From positions 903,443 through 951,364 of the forward strand of contig NZ_VRTZ01000002.1 in assembly GCF_008017545.1 (NCBI RefSeq): a stretch of 47,922 nucleotides of DNA, given 5' to 3'. Positions 10,401 to 17,291 of this stretch are shown piece by piece (the first letter of the stretch is position 1; the number at the start of each line of letters is the position of its first letter). Source of the DNA: Homoserinibacter sp. GY 40078 (GTDB taxonomy: Bacteria; Actinomycetota; Actinomycetes; Actinomycetales; Microbacteriaceae). The position numbers and the translations under genes were made by a program. The notes beneath the pieces are model-generated. The model was not told where the DNA came from. It saw nothing but the letters and a program-made list of their open reading frames with translations, and searched no databases.

Positions 10401-12857
10401 TGGCGAGTGGGCGGCGACACGACGTGGGCGGGCGCCTCGAGCTCCTGGTTCTCGGGAGTGATCGACGAGTTCGCCGTGTACGACATCGCGCTCCCCGACT
10501 CGACGATCGCGCAGCACTACACGCTCGGCGCTCCCCCGCTGCCCAACCAGGCGCCGACCGCCGCGTTCACGTCTCAGACGACGAGCAAGTTGGCGGAGTT
10601 CGACGCCTCCGGGTCGACCGACTCCGACGGAACCATCGAGTCCTACAGCTGGGACTTCGGCGACGGGACCTCGGGCACGGGTGAGACCGCCTCGCACGTC
10701 TACACCGCATCCGGCACCTACACGGTGACCCTCACGGTGGTGGACGACGACGACGCTCCCGGAGTGGTCAGCCACGACGTGACGATCACGATCGTGATCG
10801 TGCCCCCGACCGCCGCGTTCACGACCGATGTCGACGGACTCGATGTCGACTTCGACGCCACCGGCTCCACCGACGCCGACGGCACCGTCGAGTCGTACGC
10901 GTGGGACTTCGGCGACGGGCACACCGGCACCGGCGCGACGACCAGCCACAGCTACACCGCGACCGGCGACTACACCGTTGAACTGACGGTCACGGATGAC
11001 GACGGCGCGACCGACACCGTCTCGCACACCGTGCACGCGCTCGCACCCAACCAGACGCCTTCGGCATCGTTCACCGCGACCAGCGACGAGCTGGACGTGT
11101 CGGTCGATGCGGGAGCGTCGAGCGATCCGGACGGCACGATCGCGAGCTACTCGTGGAACTGGGGCGACGGATCGCCCGCAGGAAGCGGCGCGACGGCGAG
11201 CCACAGCTACGCCGCCAGCGGCACCTACACGATCACGCTGACCGTCACGGACGACCGTTCGGGCACCGACACCACGACGCGAAGCGTCACGGTGACCGCC
11301 CCCGAGCCCCCGGCCGGACAGACGATCGCGCAGGATCCGTTCACCCGGACCGCCAGCAACGGATGGGGCAGTGCTCCGACCGGCGGCCCGTGGTCGGTCT
11401 CGTCGTCGAGCTACTTCGCGGTGACCGGCACCCAGGCGACCGTGACGCACAACGCGGGCGCGCTGCGTCGGGGCGTCCTCGAGCAGGTGTCGGCCACCGA
11501 CGTCGACGTCAGCGTGAGTTTCAGCGCCGACAAGGCCACGTCGGCCGGGCACATCGTCGCCGGTGTCCTCGCACGTCGCGTGAGCGGCTCCGAGTACTAC
11601 CAGGCACGGGCGCGACTGCTCACGGGTGGTGTCGTCGCACTGCAAATCACGCAGGGCAGCTCCTCGACGGTCCTCGCGAACGCGACGATCGCGGGTCTCA
11701 GCTACTCGCCGGGCGACAAGCTCACGGTGCGCCTCGAGGCCTCCGGAACGAGTCCGACGACGCTCAAGGCGAAGCTGTGGAAGACGGGCACGACTGAGCC
11801 CGGCTGGCAGCTGACCGTGACCGACAGCACCGCCGCGCTCCAGACCGCGGGTGCGGTCGGGCTCGAGAGCTACATCTCGGGGTCTGCGACCAATGCACCG
11901 GTCGTCATCAACTACGACGACTACACCGCATCGACCCTCGGCGCACCCGCTCCGAACCAGGCACCGACGGCGTCGTTCACGACCTCCGTCAGCGACCTGC
12001 AGGTGACGGTCGACGCGGGTGCTTCCTCGGATGCCGACGGCTCGATCGCGAGCTACTCCTGGAACTGGGGCGACGGATCGCCCGCCGGGAGCGGCGCCAC
12101 CGCTGCGCACTCCTACGCGGCGGCCGGGACCTACACGGTCACCCTCACCGTGACCGACGACGACGGCGCCGGCGCGACGACCACGCACTCGGTCACGACC
12201 ACCGACCCCGTGACGCCGCCCGACACCGACGCTCTCGCGAGCGACGACTTCGAGCGTGCCCTCACGGGCGGATGGGGTGACGCGACGGTCGGCGGCACGT
12301 GGGATGTCAGTTCGTCGTCGAACTCCGCGGTCGCGGACGGAGCCGGCGCCCTCACCCACGGTGCGGGAGCCCTGAGGCGCGCGTTCCTCACGAGCGTGTC
12401 GGCGACCGATGTGGACATGACCGTGACGGTCGCTGCGGACAAGCCGACCACGGCAGGCCACATCGTGGCGGGTGCGGTGGCACGACGCGTCAGCTCCGCC
12501 GACTACTACCAGGCGCGGGTGCGTCTGCTGACGGGCGGCGCAGTCGCCCTGCAGATCACCCGCGGCAACACCTCCACCGTTCTCGCCAACGCGACCGTCA
12601 CCGGGATGAGCTACACGCCCGGCGACAAGCTCACCATCCGCTTCGAGGTCTCGGGCACCAGCCCGACGACTCTGCGAGCGAAGGTCTGGGCCGCCGGTGA
12701 GACCGAACCGTCGGCGTGGTTGCTCACCACGACCGACAGCACCTCAGCCCTGCAGACGGCCGGCACGGTCGGAGTCGAGAGCTACGTCTCGGCATCCGCG
12801 ACCAACGCCCCGGTCGTCGTCAGCTACGACGATTTCGTGGTCGTCGAGCTGCCCTGA
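7485..12857 (+). CDS. Giant secreted surface protein 2: propeller, FN3-like, 2 LamG, 4 PKD, 2 C-terminal modules
   Basis: A 1790-residue paralogue of the preceding protein. The start is TTG 7485, supported by AGAGG six bases upstream and an immediate signal peptide ending APASADP. Approximate order by residue: propeller 40-455, FN3-like 460-555, LamG 561-777 and 794-1010, PKD 1022-1103, 1105-1183 and 1192-1272, C-terminal-type module 1279-1485, a fourth PKD 1490-1575, and a second C-terminal-type module 1581-1790. Relative to its neighbour it has gained a second LamG, three PKD domains and a second terminal module. It ends NAPVVVSYDDFVVVELP with no sorting signal or membrane helix. PKD and LamG domains are common in extracellular carbohydrate-binding and adhesive proteins; the actual ligand is unknown. 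A strong hairpin terminator follows directly. Confidence 0.9.
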   Translation: MGTPEPTRRSRPRALALVTTAALFLSALIAVPLVIAAPASADPLPASESPETVSSDPLPTPQINGVVWTQVIVGNTVYVGGQFTTARPAGSAAGQNEVTRTHLLAYNLTTGALLSWAPTLNAQVRSMAASPDGTRLYVGGDFTQVNGSTRNRIVAFSTATGNVITSFAASANNWVSAIAATNSTVYIGGIFGQMSGTLRSFLAAVNASDGQTTAWAPETVGGRPYAIEVSPDQSKVVVGGDFTSANGSTNPGYGLVMVDSSTGASLPLGTNTYVRNAGTEAAIFSLDSDSDSFYGTGYVFGSGGNLESTFRADWATGDLKWVADCHGDTYSVAAAGDVIYTASHTHYCGNLEGRPQYDPWTFNRGVAFTKESTQTATADPYGYYNWQGTAAPTLLNWFPSINAGTYTGIGQGPWSVSSNGDYVVYGGEFTTVNNKAQQGLVRFAVRDLATNLDGPRLAGDPISPRLTSPEPGVVSVSWTADWDRDDPTLEYQLIRDGKTASPIYTTQVTSNFWTLPTINYLDTGLDPGSTHTYRVRVIDPWGNNAWSSTISVNVATAGTLSSYARGVLADNPTSYFRLGDASGTSGLTDSLGVDNGTSGTGVSYGASGAIIGDTDTSASFNGTNNGRAATSTLQWRDNSFTLETWVKTTTTSGGKILGFGSSATGNSGSYDRHLYMSNDGRINFGVYPNASRIITSGKAYNDGQWHHVVATLGSGGMALYVDSVRVARNTAVTYGQNYWGYWRIGGDSTWAGGQNFNGQIDEVAVYPTVLSASQIVSHYTLSGRTSTVPPAPSDVYGAAVYGAEPLLYWRLGESAGTTAADSGALGNPGTYRGSPTLGANGVLDGVSNTAVGFGSTNALVSSNNSFANPTVYTEEAWFTTTTTSGGKIMGFGNRQTGTSSSYDRHVYMRNDGTLVFGVYTGQENVITTPLAYNDGKWHHVAASQGAGGMKLYVDGVLVGTNPQTSAENYTGYWRVGGDTTWAGASSSWFSGVIDEFAVYDIALPDSTIAQHYTLGAPPLPNQAPTAAFTSQTTSKLAEFDASGSTDSDGTIESYSWDFGDGTSGTGETASHVYTASGTYTVTLTVVDDDDAPGVVSHDVTITIVIVPPTAAFTTDVDGLDVDFDATGSTDADGTVESYAWDFGDGHTGTGATTSHSYTATGDYTVELTVTDDDGATDTVSHTVHALAPNQTPSASFTATSDELDVSVDAGASSDPDGTIASYSWNWGDGSPAGSGATASHSYAASGTYTITLTVTDDRSGTDTTTRSVTVTAPEPPAGQTIAQDPFTRTASNGWGSAPTGGPWSVSSSSYFAVTGTQATVTHNAGALRRGVLEQVSATDVDVSVSFSADKATSAGHIVAGVLARRVSGSEYYQARARLLTGGVVALQITQGSSSTVLANATIAGLSYSPGDKLTVRLEASGTSPTTLKAKLWKTGTTEPGWQLTVTDSTAALQTAGAVGLESYISGSATNAPVVINYDDYTASTLGAPAPNQAPTASFTTSVSDLQVTVDAGASSDADGSIASYSWNWGDGSPAGSGATAAHSYAAAGTYTVTLTVTDDDGAGATTTHSVTTTDPVTPPDTDALASDDFERALTGGWGDATVGGTWDVSSSSNSAVADGAGALTHGAGALRRAFLTSVSATDVDMTVTVAADKPTTAGHIVAGAVARRVSSADYYQARVRLLTGGAVALQITRGNTSTVLANATVTGMSYTPGDKLTIRFEVSGTSPTTLRAKVWAAGETEPSAWLLTTTDSTSALQTAGTVGVESYVSASATNAPVVVSYDDFVVVELP

Positions 12858-12861
12858 ACGG

Positions 12862-12897
12862 CGGGGCCGCCCGGTACGGGAGGCAGGGGCGGCCCCG
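12862..12897 (+). terminator. Intrinsic-type terminator after giant surface protein 2
   Basis: An 11-bp perfect GC-rich stem (CGGGGCCGCCC at 12862-12872, GGGCGGCCCCG at 12887-12897) with a 14-nt loop is followed by TCTTC. It starts five bases after the stop codon, separating this transcript from the flippase gene. Confidence 0.8.
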
Positions 12898-12937
12898 TCT
12901 TCAGAACAGACCCTGAAGGGTCGGGAGGAGTGAGCGC

Positions 12938-14176
12938 GTGAGAAGCCGTGCCGCCTTCGCGATCGTCGCACAAGGGGCGCAGGCGGGCATCAGCTTCGCC
13001 CTCCAGGTGCTCGTGGCGCGCACCCTCGGTATCGAGGAGCTCGGCCGGTTCGCAATCCTCTACGGCCTCATCGTCGTCGTGACGGGGGTCGTGACGGGCG
13101 TCGTCGGCGACACACTCGTCGTGCTGGATCGCGGGTCGACCGCGATCCGATCGGCACTGCAGGGCACCACGCTCACGCTCGCGATCGGCGGCGGGCTGAT
13201 CTGTGCGATCGTCGTGGGCCTGCTCGGCGTCGCGGATCCCGCGGAAGCGGTCGTCTTCGCGATCGCGACCGCCGTGTTCGCGGTGGAGGAGGTGCTGCGC
13301 CGCCTGCTGATGGTCGGCTACGCGTTCCTCCGGGTGGTGGTTGCCGACGTCGGAGGCTTCCTCGCGGGGCTCGTACCCATCGTCGCAGTTTCGCTGACGG
13401 TCGGACCGTCGCTCGTCCTCGTGCTCGGCGGAATCGCCCTCGGTCAGGCGGTCGCGATCGTCATCGCGGCTGCACTGCTGCCCCGCGACGAACGACGTCT
13501 GGCCCGGTTCTCCTCCGGAGGGCTCGCCGCGGTGGTCGGATACGGCACCTGGCGGGGCCTGCAACAACTGCTGCGGCCTGGACTCCTCACCGTCGTGCGA
13601 CTGTCCGTGGGAGCGGCGGCGGGGCTCGCCGCCGTCGGACTGCTCGAGGCGGCACGTACCTACGTCGCGCCCGCACTGCTCGCGGTCGGCGGCCTCACGT
13701 CGTTCCTCTTCGTCCGGTACGCCCACGACCGGGGAACGGCGATCCGCGCGACGCTCCGTCGCGCCGACCTCACCGTCGTGGCGCTCGTCGGAGGCACCGT
13801 GCTCCTCGGCGTGATCGCTCTCGCGCTTCTGCCGTGGGCGGGTCCGCTGCTCTTCGCGGTGGAGCCCCCGACGGGCGCGGTGATCGGGTGGCTGGCTTTC
13901 ACAGCTGCCGTCGCCGCCACCACGCCGTACGGGTCCCTCGCGGCGGTACACGGACGCCAACGGCGGGTCTTCCTGCTCCGCCTCACCGACACGGTGATCT
14001 CGGCCATCGCCGTGATCGTGCTCCTCGTGCTCGGCGGCGACCCGGTGCTCGTGCCGGTCGTCCTGGCCGGCGGCGCGTTGCTCGGCGGACTCGGCATCCG
14101 CGTGCTCGTGCTCGCGCCGCTCGCATCGGCGGGACGCGCGGAGGACGAACCAGGCGCCCCCTCCCCGGCCGGCTAG
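12938..14176 (+). CDS. Polysaccharide flippase (Wzx-type, MOP superfamily)
   Basis: A 412-residue polytopic membrane protein with about 12 hydrophobic segments and short loops, starting MRSRAAFAIVAQGAQAGISF and containing ARTLGIEELGRFA, the N-terminal pattern of oligosaccharide flippases. It is expected to move lipid-linked repeat units across the membrane for polymerisation by the Wzy-like protein at 18959-20221. Start GTG 12938 follows GGGAGGAG. Its TAG stop (14174-14176) lies inside the CTAG that is the duplicated target of the IS481-family element. Because the duplication restores the TAG, the reading frame and the stop are unchanged by the insertion. Confidence 0.85.
   Translation: MRSRAAFAIVAQGAQAGISFALQVLVARTLGIEELGRFAILYGLIVVVTGVVTGVVGDTLVVLDRGSTAIRSALQGTTLTLAIGGGLICAIVVGLLGVADPAEAVVFAIATAVFAVEEVLRRLLMVGYAFLRVVVADVGGFLAGLVPIVAVSLTVGPSLVLVLGGIALGQAVAIVIAAALLPRDERRLARFSSGGLAAVVGYGTWRGLQQLLRPGLLTVVRLSVGAAAGLAAVGLLEAARTYVAPALLAVGGLTSFLFVRYAHDRGTAIRATLRRADLTVVALVGGTVLLGVIALALLPWAGPLLFAVEPPTGAVIGWLAFTAAVAATTPYGSLAAVHGRQRRVFLLRLTDTVISAIAVIVLLVLGGDPVLVPVVLAGGALLGGLGIRVLVLAPLASAGRAEDEPGAPSPAG
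14173..14176. repeat. Left target-site copy (CTAG) of the IS481-family element
   Basis: CTAG directly precedes the left inverted repeat and is matched by CTAG at 15258-15261 after the right one. It contains the flippase stop codon. IS481 is known to target NCTAGN; the flanking bases here (GCTAGC left, GCTAGG right) agree except for the last one. The duplication is therefore 4 bp as read, or 6 bp with one change. Confidence 0.85.
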
Positions 14177-14203
14177 CTGTACTCGGCAGTCACGTTGGTG
14201 ACA
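14177..14203 (+). repeat. Left terminal inverted repeat of the IS481-family element
   Basis: Begins CTGTACTCGGCAG. It matches the reverse complement of 15231-15257 at 25 of 27 positions, the two mismatches being consecutive in the middle. The transposase TGA stop (14190-14192) lies inside it. Confidence 0.95.
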
Positions 14204-15161
14204 GTCGGCTGGTCGGTGGTGCTCCGATGGCTGAGTGGTTGCGTCGAGTGTTGTAGTGCTCGATGAAGGGCGCAAGTGCTGCTGCTCGTTCGGTGTTGCT
14301 GGTGAATATCTGCCGGTAGGCCCATTCGGTTTGCAGGGTGCGGTTGAGGCGTTCGACTTTGCCGTTCTGCCAGGGGCAGTGCGGTCGGATCAGGACGTGT
14401 TGGGCGCCGAGTTGGGCGAGAGCTCGGGCCATGTCGTTGGAACGGCGGTAGTTCATGGCGTTGTCGGTCATGACGTGTTCGATTCGGGTAATGCCGTGGT
14501 CGGCGAAGTAGGCGGCGGCGCGCAGCAGGAACGCGGCGCAGGTGGCGCCTTTCTCGTCCGGGTGGATCTCTGAGTAGGCAAATCTCGAGTGGTCATCGAC
14601 GAGCGAGTGGACGAAATCGAACCCGAGCCCGTGCTTGCGGTCGCGGTTGTCGCCAGGGCCGCCGCGGCCGTTGGCGCGCCAGCCGCCGCCGCCCGGGATG
14701 CGGCCGAGTTTCTTGACATCCATATGGACGAGTTCGCCGGGTCGGTCGCGTTCATAGCGGACCGCGGTCTGCTTCGAGGAGCGGATCACCTCACCCGTCA
14801 ACGGGTCGCACTCGGCCAGCCGGGGCACCCGGTTCCGCTGCAGGATCGCCCCGACGGTTCGAGTTGGGACTCCCAACTCTGTTCCCAACCTCGCCGGCCC
14901 AACTCGCAGCTGACGTCTCAACTCCAGCACCCGCACCTCAACATCAGCGGGCGTTCGCCGAGGAGACCGATGGGGCCGCGACGGCCTGTCGACCAACCCG
15001 GCAGCGCCTTCGTCGCGGAACCGCTTCACCCAACGATGAGCGCATTGCCGAGACACGCCCAGCTCCGCCGCGACATGCGACACCGGCCGCTGATCACCGA
15101 CGACGCGCTCGATGAGCAACAACCTCCCGCGGACGTTCAACCGCGCATTAGCGTGAGACAC
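14190..15161 (-). CDS. IS481-family DDE transposase
   Basis: A 323-residue transposase when started at GTG 15159-15161 (VSHANARLNVRGRLLLIERV). That start has AGGAGG four to five bases upstream and matches the usual N-terminus of the family. An N-terminal helix-turn-helix (HVAAELGVSRQCAHRWVKRF) binds the ends. The RNase-H-like core supplies the catalytic triad: Asp in LVHMDVKKLG, Asp in HVMTDNAMNY, and Glu in WQNGKVERLNRTL. The C-terminus has YNTRRNHSAIG, typical of the family. No frameshift or internal stop was found. The ribosome-binding site is the 3' arm of a perfect 13-bp inverted repeat (15162-15213), suggesting repression of translation on read-through transcripts. Confidence 0.95.
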   Translation of the reverse strand: MSHANARLNVRGRLLLIERVVGDQRPVSHVAAELGVSRQCAHRWVKRFRDEGAAGLVDRPSRPHRSPRRTPADVEVRVLELRRQLRVGPARLGTELGVPTRTVGAILQRNRVPRLAECDPLTGEVIRSSKQTAVRYERDRPGELVHMDVKKLGRIPGGGGWRANGRGGPGDNRDRKHGLGFDFVHSLVDDHSRFAYSEIHPDEKGATCAAFLLRAAAYFADHGITRIEHVMTDNAMNYRRSNDMARALAQLGAQHVLIRPHCPWQNGKVERLNRTLQTEWAYRQIFTSNTERAAALAPFIEHYNTRRNHSAIGAPPTSRLSPT

Positions 15162-15213
15162 GAGACCTCCTGGCAGTGAAGAACTAGACAGCTCCACTAA
15201 GCCAGGAGGTCTC
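15162..15213 (-). promoter_or_regulatory. Inverted repeat burying the transposase ribosome-binding site
   Basis: 15162-15174 and 15201-15213 are perfect 13-bp inverted repeats with a 26-nt spacer. In a minus-strand transcript crossing both arms, GAGACCTCCTGGC pairs with GCCAGGAGGTCTC, which contains the AGGAGG just before the transposase GTG. The stem would therefore block translation of transcripts entering from outside the element. A similar logic is established for IS10 and IS50; its use here is inferred. Confidence 0.7.
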
Positions 15214-15230
15214 CTAAATCACAACGGCAG

Positions 15231-15257
15231 TGTCACCAACGTCCCTGCCGAGTACAG
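15231..15257 (-). repeat. Right terminal inverted repeat of the IS481-family element
   Basis: Ends CTGCCGAGTACAG, the reverse complement of the left end, with two consecutive mismatches in 27 positions. Confidence 0.95.
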
Positions 15258-15261
15258 CTAG
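15258..15261. repeat. Right target-site copy (CTAG) of the IS481-family element
   Basis: Identical to 14173-14176. It supplies the TAG stop (minus strand, 15260-15258) of the beta-helix protein gene, so the duplication kept both convergent stops intact. Confidence 0.85.
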
Positions 15262-17138
15262 GGGATGATCGCGCCCGGTCCCGGCTCCGCGTCGGCGGGG
15301 AGCAGCGCCGCGATCTCGGCGGGCGGCGTCGACTGCTCGGGGCTCGCCTCGCGCGCCGCGTCGGTCAGCCGATGGTCGGCGCCGATCGGGGTCTCGTCCA
15401 CCGCTGCGACATCGACGTGGTCGGTGACCGTCCACCAGTCCTCGAGGTCGAAGAACGAGTCCACCGTGGTCGGGGTCGACTGCCAGTAGGCCAGGGGCGC
15501 GTCGGGGTCGTTCTGGTACAGGACGCTCCCGCGCAGCTCGACGCCCATCGCCTCCGCATCGAACTCGCTCGAGTAGTCCTGCACCCAGAGCGGGACGGCC
15601 GCCTGCGACCCCTGGTCACGTTCCGAGCCGGTCAGCTCGCCGATGACGCTGTCGACGATCTCCACCCCCGAGACCACCCACGTCATCCCCGGATCCGGAA
15701 TGGGGCGACGCTCGTCGTGCCCCGGGATGCTCGGGTCGCTCGCCCGCCGGGTGTCCTGCAGGATCGAGACCCCGAGGCCGTTCCCGATGATCGTCGAGCG
15801 CCACACCGCCACGTTGCTCGTGTCGTTGATCTTGAGCCCGATGCGGCCGTTCCCCGCGATCAGCAGATCGACGAGACGGACCTGATCCGAGATCTCGGCG
15901 AAGACGCCGTGCCCCGCGTTGCCGAGCACGTCGGTGCGGGCGATCGTGGTGTCGAACACCGACTGATCGAGCCAGATGCCGGGCCCCTGGTTCTGGAGGA
16001 ACACGCTGTCGAGGATCGTCAGGTGCCGGGACCGGGAGATCTTGAATCCGCCCGAGACTGGAGCCTGGTTGAACAGCTCGGCGTTGTTCTGCTCGAAGAG
16101 CAGCCCCTGGAGCGTCAGATCGTCGGCGAAGTTCGCCGTCGCACCGATGAGGCCGCCCCGCCGCAGAGTCGTGTCACGCACCGTGGACCCGGTCCCGGTG
16201 ACGAACAGGCCCGAGGTCGACGAGTCCTCGATCACGAGACCGTCGACGACATCCCGGTTGCCCTCCAGCACGACGGAACCGAGCAACGCGACGGACGGCG
16301 CGTACCGGCGCACGCCGAAGCCGCGCAGCACCGAGTCGTCCGAACGCACCTGGAACGCCCGCTGCCGCGTGCTCGCGAGCACCTCATGCCCGTCGGGGTC
16401 CTCGCCGATGAGGATGTGCGATCCGTCGGCGGCCAGCGCGAAGGTGCCGGGCTTCACCGCATCCGGCGCCACCTGCTCGAGCGCGACCCCATCGAACCAG
16501 ACCTGCTCGGGGTAGGCGGCGAACGGATGCTCCGGATCGACGAACTGCCAGTTCTCTTCGGTGCTGTCCTCCCCGCCCTGGTAGGTGGGGCTCGACGAGA
16601 ACTCCTTGTCCCAGGCGGCGGACCAGACCTCGCCATCCGCGGACCAGCCGCCCAGAGGATCGGTGCCGTCGAACCAGACCTCCTCACCCGGGTAGGCACG
16701 GATCGTGACCGTCTTGCTGCGTCCGATGAAGACCTCCTCGCGGTACACGCCGGCACGCAGCACGATCTCTCTCGGGCCCGCGTTCACCCGATCGAGCGCC
16801 GCCTTCACGGAGGGCACGGGGCGCGCGATGTTGCCGTCGCCTCCGTCGGGCGCCTCCGGATCCACGTAGATCGCGTCGGGCGCGGGCTCCGACATGTCAC
16901 TGCCGAGCGCGGGCGCGCCCGCCTCGATGCGAGGCACGAGGTCGTCGCGCGGAGGCGACGAGGTCGTCGGCGCGGGAGGCGTCGGGGCGTCCTGACCGCC
17001 GACGAGCACGACCGCGGTCGTGGCGAGGGCGATGACGACCGCCGTAGACAACGCTGCCACAGCGACAACTCGTCGGCGGCGCGGGCTGGGGGCCGCCTGG
17101 GGAGAGGCGGGCAACTCGTCGGGTGTGGAGTCGGGCAC
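15258..17138 (-). CDS. Membrane-anchored right-handed beta-helix (pectate-lyase-like) protein
   Basis: A 626-residue protein from GTG 17136-17138, chosen because GGAG lies about eight bases upstream and the longer frame is encoded by a 13-bp tandem repeat. A short cytoplasmic Arg-rich stretch is followed by one membrane helix (about residues 20-47), then a Pro/Thr linker. Residues about 90-520 show the start-of-helix signature of polysaccharide lyase-like proteins (YVDPEAPDGGDGN, then IVLRAGVYREEVFIG). They continue with many short degenerate turns (LRGFGVRRY, VVDGLVIEDSS, TILDSVFLQNQGPGIWL) typical of parallel beta-helices. The protein may cleave or bind the exopolysaccharide outside the membrane; I cannot assign catalytic residues. 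It is divergent from the Wzz-like gene and convergent with the flippase gene, from which it is now separated by the IS element. Confidence 0.82.
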   Translation of the reverse strand: MPDSTPDELPASPQAAPSPRRRRVVAVAALSTAVVIALATTAVVLVGGQDAPTPPAPTTSSPPRDDLVPRIEAGAPALGSDMSEPAPDAIYVDPEAPDGGDGNIARPVPSVKAALDRVNAGPREIVLRAGVYREEVFIGRSKTVTIRAYPGEEVWFDGTDPLGGWSADGEVWSAAWDKEFSSSPTYQGGEDSTEENWQFVDPEHPFAAYPEQVWFDGVALEQVAPDAVKPGTFALAADGSHILIGEDPDGHEVLASTRQRAFQVRSDDSVLRGFGVRRYAPSVALLGSVVLEGNRDVVDGLVIEDSSTSGLFVTGTGSTVRDTTLRRGGLIGATANFADDLTLQGLLFEQNNAELFNQAPVSGGFKISRSRHLTILDSVFLQNQGPGIWLDQSVFDTTIARTDVLGNAGHGVFAEISDQVRLVDLLIAGNGRIGLKINDTSNVAVWRSTIIGNGLGVSILQDTRRASDPSIPGHDERRPIPDPGMTWVVSGVEIVDSVIGELTGSERDQGSQAAVPLWVQDYSSEFDAEAMGVELRGSVLYQNDPDAPLAYWQSTPTTVDSFFDLEDWWTVTDHVDVAAVDETPIGADHRLTDAAREASPEQSTPPAEIAALLPADAEPGPGAIIP

Positions 17139-17154
17139 GGGGATGCTCCGGTTC

Positions 17155-17197
17155 GGGGGGCTCGGATCGGGGGCTCGGATCGGGGGCTCGGATCGGG
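17155..17197. repeat. 13-bp tandem repeat upstream of the beta-helix gene
   Basis: The unit CTCGGATCGGGGG occurs at 17161-17173 and 17174-17186, with a partial third copy 17187-17197 and a G6 run (17155-17160) before it. It lies in the leader of the beta-helix gene if the GTG at 17138 is used. A change in copy number would shift the frame if translation instead began at the upstream ATG 17223-17225. Confidence 0.8.
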
Positions 17198-17225
17198 TTG
17201 ACCCATTCTGCCCCCATTCGGGCAC

Positions 17226-17254
17226 TTCCGGTGCTGCGATCTCGTGTGGATAAT
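17226..17254 (+). promoter_or_regulatory. Candidate promoter of the Wzz-Wzy-TagD operon
   Basis: TTCCGG (17226-17231) and GATAAT (17249-17254) are 17 bp apart, placing the start of transcription near 17261. The transcript would begin close to TCCCCCCTGCA (17261-17271), an 11-mer also found before surface protein 1 at 4015-4025. The leader ends with GGAGG (17280-17284) before GTG 17292. Confidence 0.5.
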
Positions 17255-17291
17255 GGACACTCCCCCCTGCAATTTCACTGGAGGTCCCCCG

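Larger units (their letters stand above)
14177..15257. mobile_element. IS481-family insertion sequence, apparently complete
   Basis: A 1081-bp element (1079 bp if counted TGT to ACA) bounded by near-perfect 27-bp inverted repeats (25 of 27 identical) and flanked by a CTAG duplication. It encodes one intact DDE transposase on the minus strand, so it looks recent and potentially active. It sits between the convergent flippase and beta-helix genes without interrupting either. Removing it and one CTAG rejoins the two genes with their TAG stops overlapping in a single CTAG. Confidence 0.95.

Noticed and set aside
7629-12461. A 1610-codon open frame antisense to giant surface protein 2
   Set aside because: Its product is Arg/Gly/Val-rich low-complexity sequence with no domain, signal or start site. 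Such long antisense frames are a by-product of biased codons in high-GC genes. The plus-strand frame has clear domains.
4500-12800. Possible CRISPR or tandem repeat array in the repetitive giant genes
   Set aside because: The recurring DNA reflects protein domains (propeller blades, PKD, LamG) with diverged sequence and no regular short repeat/spacer pattern.
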